DNA from: Variovorax sp. J22G73
GTDB taxonomy: Bacteria; Pseudomonadota; Gammaproteobacteria; Burkholderiales; Burkholderiaceae_C
Direction of reading: 5' to 3'
DNA: 64,000 nucleotides
Assembly (NCBI RefSeq): GCF_030317035.1
Contig: NZ_JASZYK010000003.1
Location: forward strand, 744,001-808,000
A model generated the notes under the pieces. It had not been told where the DNA came from. It worked only from the letters and a program-made list of their open reading frames with translations, and searched no databases. Positions 1 to 8,627 of the stretch are shown here, piece after piece. Numbering within the stretch: position 1 is the first letter of the stretch; each line of letters opens with the position of its first letter. A program made the position numbers and the translations under genes.

Positions 1-640
1 CGCTGGCCGGCGTGGCCTTCGCGATGGGCGGCTCGTGCACCCAGGCCCAGCTCATGCCCGCGCTCAGCGCGCACAGCAGCGCCAGCAGGCCGTACAGCGC
101 CGCGAAGCCGAAGTGCAGCGCCACGAAGGGCAGCACCAGCGCACCGATGCCGCCGCCCAGCGGCACGGCGGTCTGGCGGATGCTCATTGCAAGGCCGCGT
201 TCGCTGGCGTCGAACCAGGTCATCACCGCGCGCCCGCTCGCGCCGTTCACGCTGCCGCCGAGCAGGCCCACCAGCAACAGCCCGGCGGCCAGCCAGCCGA
301 GCGACGGAATGTGGCCGGAAGAAGGCGCCGCCCACAGCGCCATCGCCACCAGCGCCAGCGCCGTGCTGCCCAGGCCCACCAGCAGCACCGGTCGGTCGCC
401 CCAGCGGTCGGTCAGCAGGCCCCAGGGCAGCTCGCTCACGGCAATGCCCAGGCCCATGAGGCCGAGCACCAGGCCGAGCGTGGCGTTGTCGAGCTGGTAG
501 CCGGTGCGCATCAGCACCGCGGTCATGGGAATGCCGCTGAAGGCGACCGAGAACGCCGCGTTGGCGGCCACGCCGGCGGCGAGCACCTTCCAGCGGTGGC
601 GGCGCGAAAACGCGAGGGAAGAAGAGGGCGGATGTGTCAT
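1..640 (-). CDS. MFS transporter, N-terminal part (cut by window edge)
   Basis: The minus strand is open from an ATG at 640 to the left edge, giving 213 residues with no stop. After a short basic N-terminus (SRRHRWK) come about six hydrophobic segments. A major-facilitator motif A-like loop, LTDRWGDRPVLL, lies between the second and third. This is the first half of a 12-helix transporter in the inner membrane. The substrate cannot be read from half a protein. The gene diverges from the LysR gene at 742 across a 101-base gap, so that regulator is the likely controller (inference). Confidence 0.8.
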   Translation of the reverse strand, partial: MTHPPSSSLAFSRRHRWKVLAAGVAANAAFSVAFSGIPMTAVLMRTGYQLDNATLGLVLGLMGLGIAVSELPWGLLTDRWGDRPVLLVGLGSTALALVAMALWAAPSSGHIPSLGWLAAGLLLVGLLGGSVNGASGRAVMTWFDASERGLAMSIRQTAVPLGGGIGALVLPFVALHFGFAALYGLLALLCALSAGMSWAWVHEPPIAKATPAS

Positions 641-700
641 GTTGCGGCGCAGTGTCCGCCGTTGCGAAGGTTTTGAAAATCAGAAAATAATGGGTCTATC

Positions 701-717
701 GTCCTGAAAAGCAGGAC
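701..717. promoter_or_regulatory. Dyad between MFS gene and LysR gene
   Basis: GTCCTG and CAGGAC form a perfect inverted repeat around a 5-base centre. It sits 25 bases upstream of the LysR start and 60 bases from the MFS start. The symmetry extends imperfectly outward (GTCTAT on one side, AT-CC-AGAC on the other). The position fits a LysR autoregulatory and activation site, but there is no binding evidence. Confidence 0.35.
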
Positions 718-741
718 TATCCAGACAGGCAAGGACTTCCA

Positions 742-1698
742 ATGACCCAGGTGATGTTCGACCTCGACGTGCTGCGCACCTTCTCCACCGGCATGGCGCT
801 CGGCAGCTACGCGCGCGCGGCCGACCGGCTGGGCCGCTCGACCTCGGCCGTGAGCGCGCAGCTGAAAAAGCTGGAGTCGCAGGCCGGCACCGTGCTGTTC
901 CGCAAGGAGGGGCGCGGCCTGGCACTTACGGACGCTGGCGAAACGCTGCTGGCCTACGCGCACCGCATGCTGGAGCTGAACGACGAGGCCAGCGCAGCCA
1001 TGCGCGGTGTCGACCTGCAGGGCTGGGTGCGCCTGGGCCTGCAGGAAGACTTCGGCGAGACGCTGCTGCCGGCCGTGCTCGGGCGCTTCGCGCGCGCCCA
1101 CCCCAAGGTGCGCATCGAGGCCTGCGTGGCGCGCAGCGGCGAGCTGCGCGAGCGGCTCGAACTCGGCCAGCTCGACCTGGCGCTGGCGTGGGACGCGGGC
1201 GAACAGCCGCTGTCGCCCCATGCCGAGCGCGTGGCGCGGCTGCCGCTGTTGTGGATAGGCCCGACCGCCCCCGACCGGGTCGATGCGCCCTGGTGGACCG
1301 AGCGCGAACACCGCGCCGGCGCCGCCCGACAACCGAAGAGCAGGGAGCCGCTGCCGCTCATCATGCTGGACGCCCCGTGCCCGCTGCGCGAGATCGTCAT
1401 CGCCGTGCTCGACCGCGCCGGCCTGCCGTGGCGCCGGGCCTTCGGCAGCGCCAGCCTGGCAGCGCTGTGGGCCGCCACGTCGGCCGGCCTGGGCCTGACG
1501 GTGCGCACGCCCTTCGGCCTGCCCTCGCACGTGCGCACGCTTGACCGCGCGGTGCTGTCGCTGCCCGCGCTGCCGCAGATCTCGCTGGTGCTGTACCGCG
1601 CGCAGGCGCATTCGGAAGCGCCCGCGAGCCGGCTGGCCACGCTGCTGCTCGAGGGCGTGCGGCAGCATATGCAGCCGGTGGGGGTGGCGCTGCGCTGA
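742..1698 (+). CDS. LysR-family transcriptional regulator
   Basis: This is a 318-residue protein of normal LysR length. The N-terminal winged helix-turn-helix (about residues 8-66) shows the family pattern: a long first helix, a helix-turn-helix with RLGRSTSAVSAQLKKLE, then LFRKEGRGLALTDAG. The remainder is the ligand-sensing domain. The start is supported by AAGGA 7 bases upstream of the ATG. It diverges from the MFS gene at 640 and converges on the ABC ATPase gene ending at 1764. It probably controls the MFS gene; the inducer is unknown. Confidence 0.88.
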   Translation: MTQVMFDLDVLRTFSTGMALGSYARAADRLGRSTSAVSAQLKKLESQAGTVLFRKEGRGLALTDAGETLLAYAHRMLELNDEASAAMRGVDLQGWVRLGLQEDFGETLLPAVLGRFARAHPKVRIEACVARSGELRERLELGQLDLALAWDAGEQPLSPHAERVARLPLLWIGPTAPDRVDAPWWTEREHRAGAARQPKSREPLPLIMLDAPCPLREIVIAVLDRAGLPWRRAFGSASLAALWAATSAGLGLTVRTPFGLPSHVRTLDRAVLSLPALPQISLVLYRAQAHSEAPASRLATLLLEGVRQHMQPVGVALR

Positions 1699-1728
1699 GG
1701 GCGCGCGCCGGGGCGCCGCCGCTGCACT

Positions 1729-1759
1729 GACGTTCTCACCGACGTTCGCACCGACGTTC
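1729..1759. repeat. 12-base tandem repeat between convergent genes
   Basis: About 2.6 copies of GACGTTC(T/G)CACC lie between the LysR stop (1698) and the ABC ATPase stop (1764-1766, minus). They are non-coding on both strands. This is one of several 9-12-base tandem repeats at gene ends in this window. Confidence 0.8.
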
Positions 1760-1763
1760 AGGC

Positions 1764-2570
1764 TCAGCCCTGGCGCGCCGCGTGGAAGCGTTCCAGGAAC
1801 GACACCAGCTTCGGGTCCTTCGGCCTGTGCATGATGTCTTCGGCCGGCCCGATCTCGGCCATGACGCCGTCGCGCATGAAGCCGATGCGGTCCGACACAT
1901 GGGCCGCGAAGGCCATTTCGTGCGTCACCAGCACCATCGTCATGCCGTCGGCGGCCAGCTCGCGGATCACGGCCAGCACCTCGCCGACCAGCTCGGGGTC
2001 CAGCGCGGAGGTGGGCTCGTCGAACAGCATCACGGCCGGCTGCATGGCCAGCGCGCGCGCAATGGCCACGCGCTGCTTCTGGCCGCCCGACAGGCGCCCC
2101 GGGTGCTGGTCGGCTTTTTCGGCGAGGCCGACCTTGCCCAGCAGCGTCATCGCGAGCGCCTTGGCTTCGTCGGGGCGCTTGCCCTGCACCTGCACCGGGC
2201 CTTCGATGATGTTCTGCAGCACCGTCATGTGCGGGAACAGGTTGAAGTGCTGGAACACCATGCCGATGTTCGCGCGCAGCGCGGCCAGCTGCGCGTCCTT
2301 GGGGGCGCGGCTCGCGCCCTTGAACGCGAAGCTGTGACCCGCCACGCCGAGCTGCCCGTCCTCGGGCATCTCCAGCAGGTTCATGCAGCGCAGGAAGGTC
2401 GACTTGCCCGAGCCGCTGGCACCGATGAGGGTCACCACTTCGCCCGCCTGCACCGAGAGCGAGACGCCCTTGAGCACGTGGTGGTCGCCGAAGGACTTGT
2501 GGATGGCCGTGGCCTCGAGGATGGGCGCGGCCTGGGGCGACGCGCCGGGAGGAGTGAAAGGCGTTGACAT
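1764..2570 (-). CDS. Polar amino-acid ABC transporter ATPase
   Basis: This 268-residue ATPase energises uptake of a polar amino acid through the permease encoded just upstream. It has Walker A (GASGSGKST), Q-loop ([13 protein letters not shown]), signature (LSGGQKQR), Walker B ([12 protein letters not shown]) and switch histidine (LVTHEM), all typical of the GlnQ/HisP class. The frame is open far upstream, but the ATG at 2570 overlaps the permease stop by one base (TGATG), which fixes the start by translational coupling. It is the last gene of a receptor-permease-ATPase operon that diverges from putA. Confidence 0.93.
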   Translation of the reverse strand: MSTPFTPPGASPQAAPILEATAIHKSFGDHHVLKGVSLSVQAGEVVTLIGASGSGKSTFLRCMNLLEMPEDGQLGVAGHSFAFKGASRAPKDAQLAALRANIGMVFQHFNLFPHMTVLQNIIEGPVQVQGKRPDEAKALAMTLLGKVGLAEKADQHPGRLSGGQKQRVAIARALAMQPAVMLFDEPTSALDPELVGEVLAVIRELAADGMTMVLVTHEMAFAAHVSDRIGFMRDGVMAEIGPAEDIMHRPKDPKLVSFLERFHAARQG

Positions 2571-3244
2571 CACTTGGCGGCCAGGCGGCGTTCCACCCGC
2601 GTGGCAATGAGGGTGAGCGGGAAGAGCACCGCGAAGTAGATGACCGCGATGGTCGTGTAGACCTCCAGCGGCCGGTAGCTGGCGCCGGTGATCACCGAGC
2701 CCTGGTACAGCAGGTCGCCCACCGCCACCGCCGACACCAGCGAGGTGTTCTTCAGCTGCATGATGGTCTGGTTGATGAGCGACGGAATCATGAGCGGAAA
2801 GGCCTGCGGCAGGATGATGCGGCGAAAGATGCGCCCGCGCCGCATGCCGATGGCGCGCCCGGCTTCCCACTGGCCGCGGTCGACCGCCTCGATGCCGCCG
2901 CGGAAAATTTCGCTGTAGAAGGCGCCCGCATAGAACGACAGCGCCAGGAAGCAGGCGGTGGTGGCCGACATGTCCACGCCGATGAGCACCGGCAGCGCGT
3001 AGTAGGCCCACACCAGCTGCACCAGCAGCGGCGTGCAGCGGAAGATCTCGGTCCAGATCTGCAGCGGCACGCTCACCCAGCGCGTCATCGTCGGGTTGCG
3101 CAGCACGCCCGTGACCAGCCCGAGCACCAGCCCGACCAGCACCGTGCTGACGGTGAAGGCCAGCGTCACGCCCAGCCCGCGCCAGATCAGCGGCAGGTAG
3201 GGCACCAGGGACCCGAAGTCCCATGCGTATGAAGCTTGTTCCAT
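2570..3244 (-). CDS. Polar amino-acid ABC transporter permease
   Basis: This 224-residue inner-membrane permease is of the HisM/GlnP type. It has about five hydrophobic helices and the cytoplasmic EAA-like loop ([23 protein letters not shown]) that docks the ATPase. It follows the receptor gene by 13 bases and overlaps the ATPase start by one base. Only one permease gene is present, so the channel is presumably a homodimer. Confidence 0.93.
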   Translation of the reverse strand: MEQASYAWDFGSLVPYLPLIWRGLGVTLAFTVSTVLVGLVLGLVTGVLRNPTMTRWVSVPLQIWTEIFRCTPLLVQLVWAYYALPVLIGVDMSATTACFLALSFYAGAFYSEIFRGGIEAVDRGQWEAGRAIGMRRGRIFRRIILPQAFPLMIPSLINQTIMQLKNTSLVSAVAVGDLLYQGSVITGASYRPLEVYTTIAVIYFAVLFPLTLIATRVERRLAAK

Positions 3245-3257
3245 GCGGCGGACGAGA

Positions 3258-4127
3258 TCAGAACTGGATTTCGCTCGGGATCTCTTCCGGCTTGATGCTC
3301 AGCGCGGCGAAGCCCTTGAGCATCCACTCGCGCGTCTGGCCGCTGAAGCGGTTGCCGTCGGCCCACACGCTCAGGAAGTTCTTCCAGCGCGGATCGGTCT
3401 CGATGCGGATGCCCAGGTTGGTCGGCATGGTGAGCGTGGGCTTGGGGATCACCAGCGTGCCCAGCGTCGGGTTCTTCTTCATGGTGGAGATGGCCAGCAC
3501 GGCCAGCACCACGGTGCAGTCGGCGCGGCCGGTGGCCACCGCCAGCACGGCCTCGTCGCGCGTCTTGAAGCCCAGGATGTTGGCCTTCGGGCAGTAGCGC
3601 CGCGCGATGGTCTCGTGGGTGGAGCCGATGTCCACCGCGATCTTCACGGCGGGCTTGTTCAGGTCTTCCCAGGTGGTGGTCTTGGCGAAGCCCTTGCGCG
3701 TGATGGCGGTGTACGAGTGCACCAGGATGGGCGTGGAGAAGTCGATGACCAGCGCGCGCTGCGGCGTGGGGCTCACGGCGAAGGCCAGGTCGACCTTGCC
3801 CGATTGCAGGTCCAGGATCTGGTTGCCCCAGCTCGACTCCACCGTCTCGACCTTGGCGCGCAGGGTGGTCGCGATGTCGGCGGCCATGTCCAGGCAGGCG
3901 CCGGTCCAGGCGTTGGAGACCAGGTCCTTGTGGAAGTAGGGCTCCTGGCCCGGAATGACGGCCACGCGCAGCACGCCGCTTTTCTGGACCTTGTCGAGCG
4001 TCGAGCCGCTGGACGGCGCGGTGGAAGCCGGCGCTGCCTGCGCGAACGCCTGGCCTGCGGTGGCGGCCGTGGCCGCGACGGCGGCGCCTGCCACTGCCAA
4101 TTGATTGAATACGGCTCTGCGTTGCAT
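3258..4127 (-). CDS. Periplasmic amino-acid binding protein of ABC transporter
   Basis: This is a family 3 extracellular solute-binding protein of 289 residues. The frame also has an ATG at 4178, but the ATG at 4127 has an AAGGAG 5 bases upstream and starts a clean signal peptide (MQRRAVFNQLAVAG, cleavage near AFAQA). The mature part begins TLDKVQKSGVLRVAV and carries typical family 3 blocks (LDLQSGKVDLAFA, IAVDIGSTHE). It is the first gene of the ABC operon. It shares a 480-base control region with putA, which suggests proline or a related amino acid as ligand (inference). Confidence 0.9.
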   Translation of the reverse strand: MQRRAVFNQLAVAGAAVAATAATAGQAFAQAAPASTAPSSGSTLDKVQKSGVLRVAVIPGQEPYFHKDLVSNAWTGACLDMAADIATTLRAKVETVESSWGNQILDLQSGKVDLAFAVSPTPQRALVIDFSTPILVHSYTAITRKGFAKTTTWEDLNKPAVKIAVDIGSTHETIARRYCPKANILGFKTRDEAVLAVATGRADCTVVLAVLAISTMKKNPTLGTLVIPKPTLTMPTNLGIRIETDPRWKNFLSVWADGNRFSGQTREWMLKGFAALSIKPEEIPSEIQF

Positions 4128-4168
4128 GGGAACTCCTTCAGTGTTGAAAAGATGATTTTTCGGAAATC

Positions 4169-4198
4169 GCGCATTCAATTGAATTGAATTGAATGCGC
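4169..4198. promoter_or_regulatory. 12-base perfect inverted repeat upstream of ABC operon
   Basis: GCGCATTCAATT and AATTGAATGCGC are separated by GAATTG. This very AT-rich dyad ends about 40 bases upstream of the receptor ATG at 4127. It could be an operator for the ABC operon or a transcript hairpin. It does not contain the GTTGCA core seen nearer putA. Confidence 0.5.
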
Positions 4199-4318
4199 AG
4201 CAGGACCCGTCCCGGCAATTGCCGGGAAGATATAGAAATTGGTGTTGAAAAAATGCGTTGAGCGCGAAATCGGCGCCCAGGGTGCGCTAATTTTTCTGCA
4301 TGGAAGGCAATGAAAAGA

Positions 4319-4548
4319 ATTGCACCTTTTTGGATCTTGGGTTGCACCTTTTTGGCGGCGCTGAACGGGCGGAATTGCCAGTGCAAGCGCCGTTTCCGCA
4401 CCGCTGCGGTGCCTTGCGGACGGCAGGCTGTCGGGCTGGAGCGGATTCAGGTGTCATGAAATGCTGGGTCAGCAATAAGCAGGCCAGCAAGGTGCAACCC
4501 TTCTAAAATATACGTCGCAGGTTGCACCCTTCAATTGACGTGGTTGCA
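4319..4548. promoter_or_regulatory. Cluster of GTTGCA motifs (candidate PutA operators)
   Basis: Exact GTTGCA occurs at 4341-4346, 4521-4526 and 4543-4548 on the plus strand and at 4493-4498 on the minus strand. A near copy, ATTGCA, is at 4319-4324. Most have the wider form GGTTGCACC. GTTGCA is the published core recognised by the ribbon-helix-helix domain of E. coli PutA. By chance about 0.2 exact copies would be expected in a region this size. The two closest copies flank a TTGACG (4535-4540) that could be a -35 box for putA. Confidence 0.72.
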
Positions 4549-4607
4549 CCTGCGTCTTTGTTGAACTAACATCCGCCCCAATTAAATTCCCAAGCCAAAG
4601 CAATTAG

Positions 4608-7600
4608 ATGTCTTTGACCACACTCGGCGTCAAACTGGACGAAAGCGTCCGCGAACGCCTGAAGAAAGCGGCTGCCAAGGTCGACCGCACGCCGCATTGG
4701 CTGATCAAGCACGCGATCTATTCGCACCTTGAAATGCTGGAGCGCGGGCTCCCGCTGGCCGACGTGTTCGGCGACGGCTCGGGCGCCGCGAACGGGGCCG
4801 AAGCGACCAGCGCCGCCGCGTCCGCCGTGGCCGAGCGCGAGCACCAGCCCTTTCTCGACTTCGCGGAAAACGTGCTGCCGCAGAGCGTGCTGCGCGCGGC
4901 CATCACCGCGGCCTACCGCCGTCCCGAGGCCGAGCAGGTGTCCATGTTGCTGCCGCAGGCGCGCCTGCCCGGCGAGATGGCCGCGGCCACGCACCGGCTG
5001 GCCTGCAGCCTGTCGGAGAAGCTGCGCAACCACCAGGCGGCGGGCCGTGCCGGCGTGGTGCAGAACCTGCTGCAGGAGTTCGCGCTGTCCTCGCAGGAGG
5101 GCGTGGCGCTCATGTGCCTGGCCGAGGCGCTGCTGCGCATTCCCGACCGGGGCACGCGCGACGCGCTCATTCGCGACAAGATCAGCAACGGCAACTGGCA
5201 GCCGCACCTGGGCAAGAGCACCTCGCTGTTCGTCAACGCCGCCACCTGGGGGCTGATGCTCACGGGCAAGCTGGTGGCCACGCACAACGAGTCGGGCCTG
5301 AGCCATTCGCTGGGCCGCGTGCTCACGCGCGGCGGCGAGCCGGTGGTGCGCAAGGGCGTGGACATGGCGATGCGCCTGATGGGCGAGCAGTTCGTCACCG
5401 GGGAAACCATCGGCAAGGCGCTGGCCAACGCCGGCAAGCTGGAGGCCCGGGGCTTTCGCTATTCGTACGACATGCTCGGCGAGGCCGCGCTCACCGACGC
5501 CGACGCGCTGCGCTACATGGCCTCGTACGAGCAGGCGATCCACGCCATCGGCATGGCGGCCTCGGGCGCGGGCATCTACCGCGGGCCGGGCATCTCCATC
5601 AAGCTGTCGGCGCTGCACCCGCGCTACAGCCGCGCGCAGTACCCGCGCGTGATGGACGAGCTGTACCCGCGGCTGCTCTCGCTCACGCTGCTGGCGCGCA
5701 AGTACGACATCGGGCTGAACATCGACGCCGAGGAAGCCGACCGGCTCGAGCTTTCGCTCGACCTGCTGGAGCGCCTGTGCCACGAGAGCGCGCTGGCCGG
5801 CTGGAACGGCATCGGCTTCGTGATCCAGGCCTACCAGAAGCGCTGCGCCAGCACCATCGCGTGGCTGGTCGACCTGGCGCGGCGCAGCCGCCACCGGCTG
5901 ATGATCCGGCTGGTGAAGGGCGCCTACTGGGACAGCGAGGTCAAGCGCGCGCAGGTCGACGGGCTGGAGGACTACCCCGTCTACACGCGCAAGGTGCACA
6001 CCGACGTGTCCTACCTGGCCTGCGCGCGCCAGTTGCTGGCCGTGCCCGAGGCGGTGTACCCGCAGTTCGCCACGCACAACGCGCACACCATGGCGGCCAT
6101 CTACCACCTGGCCGGGCAGAACTACTACGAGGGGCAGTACGAGTTCCAGTGCCTGCACGGCATGGGCGAGCCGCTGTACGACCAGGTCGTGGGCCCGGTC
6201 GCGGAGGGCAAGCTGGGGCGGCCCTGCCGCATCTACGCGCCGGTGGGCAGCCACCAGACGCTGCTGGCCTACCTGGTGCGCCGCCTGCTGGAAAACGGCG
6301 CCAACACCTCCTTCGTCAACCGCATCGCGGACAAGACGCTGTCGATCGAATCGCTGGTGGCCGACCCGGTGGCCGTGGTCGAGGCGCAGGGCCTGGCCGA
6401 CGGCGTGACGGGGCTGCCGCACCCGCGCATCGCGCTGCCGCGCGCGCTGTACGCCGATCGCGCCAATGCGGCGGGGCTCGACCTGTCGAACGAACAGCGG
6501 CTGGGCTCGCTGGCCAGCGCGTTGCTGCAGGGGGCCGGCGAGAGCTGGTTCGCGCAGCCGCTGCTGGGGCAGCCGGCTGCCACGGGGGGCGGCGTGGGCT
6601 CGGGCTCGGGCGGACGCCAGGCGGTGCGCAACCCCGCGCGCCACGACGACATCGTCGGCCACGTGCAGGACGCCACCGCGCAAGACGTGCAGCTTGCGCT
6701 GCAGTCCGCGCAAGACGCCTTCCAGATCTGGCAGGCCACGCCCGCCGCGGAGCGCGCCGACATGCTCGAGCGCGCGGCCGACCTGCTCGAAGGCCGCATG
6801 CAGCCGCTGCTCGGGCTGCTGGTGCGCGAGTCGGGCAAGACGCTGGCCAACGCGATTTCAGAAGTGCGCGAGGCGGTCGACTTTCTTCACTACTACGCGG
6901 CCCGCGTGCGCCAGGGTTTCAGCAACGACACGCACCGCCCGCTGGGGCCGGTCGTGTGCATCAGCCCCTGGAACTTTCCGCTGGCCATCTTCACCGGGCA
7001 GGTGGCCGCGGCGCTGGCCGCCGGCAACACGGTGCTGGCCAAGCCCGCCGAGCAGACACCGTTGATCGCGGCGCAGGCGGTGAAGGTGCTGCACGACGCC
7101 GGCCTGCCGCCGGGCGTGCTGCAGCTGCTGCCCGGCACGGGCGAGACCGTGGGCGCCGCGCTGGTGGCCGATGCACGCGTGCAGGGCGTGATGTTCACCG
7201 GCTCGACGCAGGTCGCGCGCATCCTGCAGCGCGTGATTGCCGGGCGCCTCGATGCGCAGGGCCGCCCGATTCCGCTGGTTGCCGAGACCGGTGGCCAGAA
7301 CGCGATGATCGTGGACTCTTCGGCGTTGGTGGAGCAGGTGGTGACCGACGTCATCGCCTCGGCCTTCGACAGCGCGGGGCAACGCTGCTCGGCGCTGCGC
7401 ATCCTGTGCGTGCAGGAAGACATCGCCGAACGAACCATCGAGATGCTTCAAGGCGCCATGGCCGAATGCACGCTGGGCAACCCCGAGCACCTGTGCGTGG
7501 ACATCGGCCCCGTCATCGACCTGGAGGCCAAGCAGGCGCTGGAGCGCCACATCGAGGCCATGCGCGCCAAGGGCCGCAGGGTGTTCCAGGTGGCGCGCGC

Positions 7601-8561
7601 ACACGGCGGCGACACGCTGGCCGGCACCTTCGTGACGCCCACGCTCATCGAGATCGCGCAGATCGACGAGCTCGACCGCGAGGTCTTCGGGCCGGTGCTG
7701 CATGTGCTGCGCTATGCGCGCACCGAACTGGATGCGCTGCTCGACCAGATCAACGCGACCGGCTACGGCCTCACGCTGGGCGTGCATTCGCGCATCGACG
7801 AGACCATCCAGAAGATCGTGTCGCGCGTGAAGGTGGGCAACCTGTACGTCAACCGCAACATGGTCGGCGCGGTGGTCGGCGTGCAGCCGTTCGGCGGCGA
7901 AGGGCTCTCCGGCACCGGCCCCAAGGCGGGCGGGCCGCTGTACCTGAACCGGCTGCTGTCGAGCGCGCCGGCCTGCGGCGCGCAACGCGACGGCCCGCTT
8001 TCAATGTCGGCGCCGCTCGCCGCGCTCAGGCAGTGGTGCGACACCGCCACGCCGCCGCGCCCCGAGCTCGCCGCCTTGTGCGAGCGCTACGCGGGCGAGT
8101 CGCGCAGCGGCACCGAGCTGCTGCTCGACGGGCCCACCGGTGAACGCAATGCCTACCGTCTGTCGGCGCGCGAAGCGGTGCTGTGCCTGGCCGCCAGCGA
8201 GGCCGACCTGCTGTGCCAGCTCGCGGCGGTGCTGAGCGTGGGGGCGCGCGCCGCATGGCCCCATGCCGAGGCGCCGCGCGCGCTGGCCGCGCGCCTGCCG
8301 GCGGAGGTGCGCGCCGCCTTGGAGTGGGTGGGCGACTGGTCGCACGAAGGCGCCTTTACCGCGGTGATCCATCACGGTGACTCCGACCAGCTGCGCGGCA
8401 TCAGCGAGCAGCTGGCGCTGCGCCCCGGCCCCATCGTCGGCCTGCAGGGCCTGGCGCCCGGCGACACCGGCATCGTGCTGGAGCGGCTGCTGATCGAGCG
8501 CAGCCTGAGCGTCAACACGGCGGCGGCCGGCGGCAACGCCAGCCTGATGAGCGTCGGTTGA
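4608..8561 (+). CDS. putA: Trifunctional PutA: repressor, proline dehydrogenase, P5C dehydrogenase
   Basis: PutA oxidises proline to glutamate in two steps at the membrane and represses its own regulon when reduced substrate is absent. At 1317 residues it matches the long E. coli form (about 1320). Residues 1-47 are a ribbon-helix-helix DNA-binding domain (LGVKLDESVRERLKKAA). The FAD-dependent proline dehydrogenase barrel spans roughly 240-570 (RLMIRLVKGAYWD; LVRRLLENGANTSFV). The glutamate-semialdehyde dehydrogenase spans about 670-1130, with catalytic Glu893 (ETGGQN) and Cys927 (GQRCSALR). A C-terminal domain of about 180 residues follows. The RHH domain together with the GTTGCA cluster upstream points to autoregulation. 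proC follows 66 bases downstream. Confidence 0.97.
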   Translation: MSLTTLGVKLDESVRERLKKAAAKVDRTPHWLIKHAIYSHLEMLERGLPLADVFGDGSGAANGAEATSAAASAVAEREHQPFLDFAENVLPQSVLRAAITAAYRRPEAEQVSMLLPQARLPGEMAAATHRLACSLSEKLRNHQAAGRAGVVQNLLQEFALSSQEGVALMCLAEALLRIPDRGTRDALIRDKISNGNWQPHLGKSTSLFVNAATWGLMLTGKLVATHNESGLSHSLGRVLTRGGEPVVRKGVDMAMRLMGEQFVTGETIGKALANAGKLEARGFRYSYDMLGEAALTDADALRYMASYEQAIHAIGMAASGAGIYRGPGISIKLSALHPRYSRAQYPRVMDELYPRLLSLTLLARKYDIGLNIDAEEADRLELSLDLLERLCHESALAGWNGIGFVIQAYQKRCASTIAWLVDLARRSRHRLMIRLVKGAYWDSEVKRAQVDGLEDYPVYTRKVHTDVSYLACARQLLAVPEAVYPQFATHNAHTMAAIYHLAGQNYYEGQYEFQCLHGMGEPLYDQVVGPVAEGKLGRPCRIYAPVGSHQTLLAYLVRRLLENGANTSFVNRIADKTLSIESLVADPVAVVEAQGLADGVTGLPHPRIALPRALYADRANAAGLDLSNEQRLGSLASALLQGAGESWFAQPLLGQPAATGGGVGSGSGGRQAVRNPARHDDIVGHVQDATAQDVQLALQSAQDAFQIWQATPAAERADMLERAADLLEGRMQPLLGLLVRESGKTLANAISEVREAVDFLHYYAARVRQGFSNDTHRPLGPVVCISPWNFPLAIFTGQVAAALAAGNTVLAKPAEQTPLIAAQAVKVLHDAGLPPGVLQLLPGTGETVGAALVADARVQGVMFTGSTQVARILQRVIAGRLDAQGRPIPLVAETGGQNAMIVDSSALVEQVVTDVIASAFDSAGQRCSALRILCVQEDIAERTIEMLQGAMAECTLGNPEHLCVDIGPVIDLEAKQALERHIEAMRAKGRRVFQVARAHGGDTLAGTFVTPTLIEIAQIDELDREVFGPVLHVLRYARTELDALLDQINATGYGLTLGVHSRIDETIQKIVSRVKVGNLYVNRNMVGAVVGVQPFGGEGLSGTGPKAGGPLYLNRLLSSAPACGAQRDGPLSMSAPLAALRQWCDTATPPRPELAALCERYAGESRSGTELLLDGPTGERNAYRLSAREAVLCLAASEADLLCQLAAVLSVGARAAWPHAEAPRALAARLPAEVRAALEWVGDWSHEGAFTAVIHHGDSDQLRGISEQLALRPGPIVGLQGLAPGDTGIVLERLLIERSLSVNTAAAGGNASLMSVG

Positions 8562-8627
8562 TAAGCACCGGATGAACGACGCACCGCGTTTTCTCCAAAG
8601 CAGATTTTTTCAAAGCAAAGGTTTCGA

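Noticed and set aside
1729..1759. Short direct repeats as a CRISPR array (also at 19509, 37581 and 56642)
   Set aside because: Units are 9-12 bases and directly adjacent, without spacers, and there are no cas genes in the window.
4566..6713. A 715-codon minus-strand frame opposite putA, and similar very long frames opposite the acylases (11637-14420, 14293-16674) and the NRPS
   Set aside because: Their translations are Arg/His/Ala/Gly-rich and low in structure, the typical antisense shadow of GC-rich codons; the plus-strand (or NRPS minus-strand) products have complete family motifs.
8606..8627. AAGGTTTCGA just before proC as a third copy of the 43-base shared element
   Set aside because: Only 10 bases agree; the other conserved blocks (AGGG-N4-CCCT, TTTGCAT) are missing.
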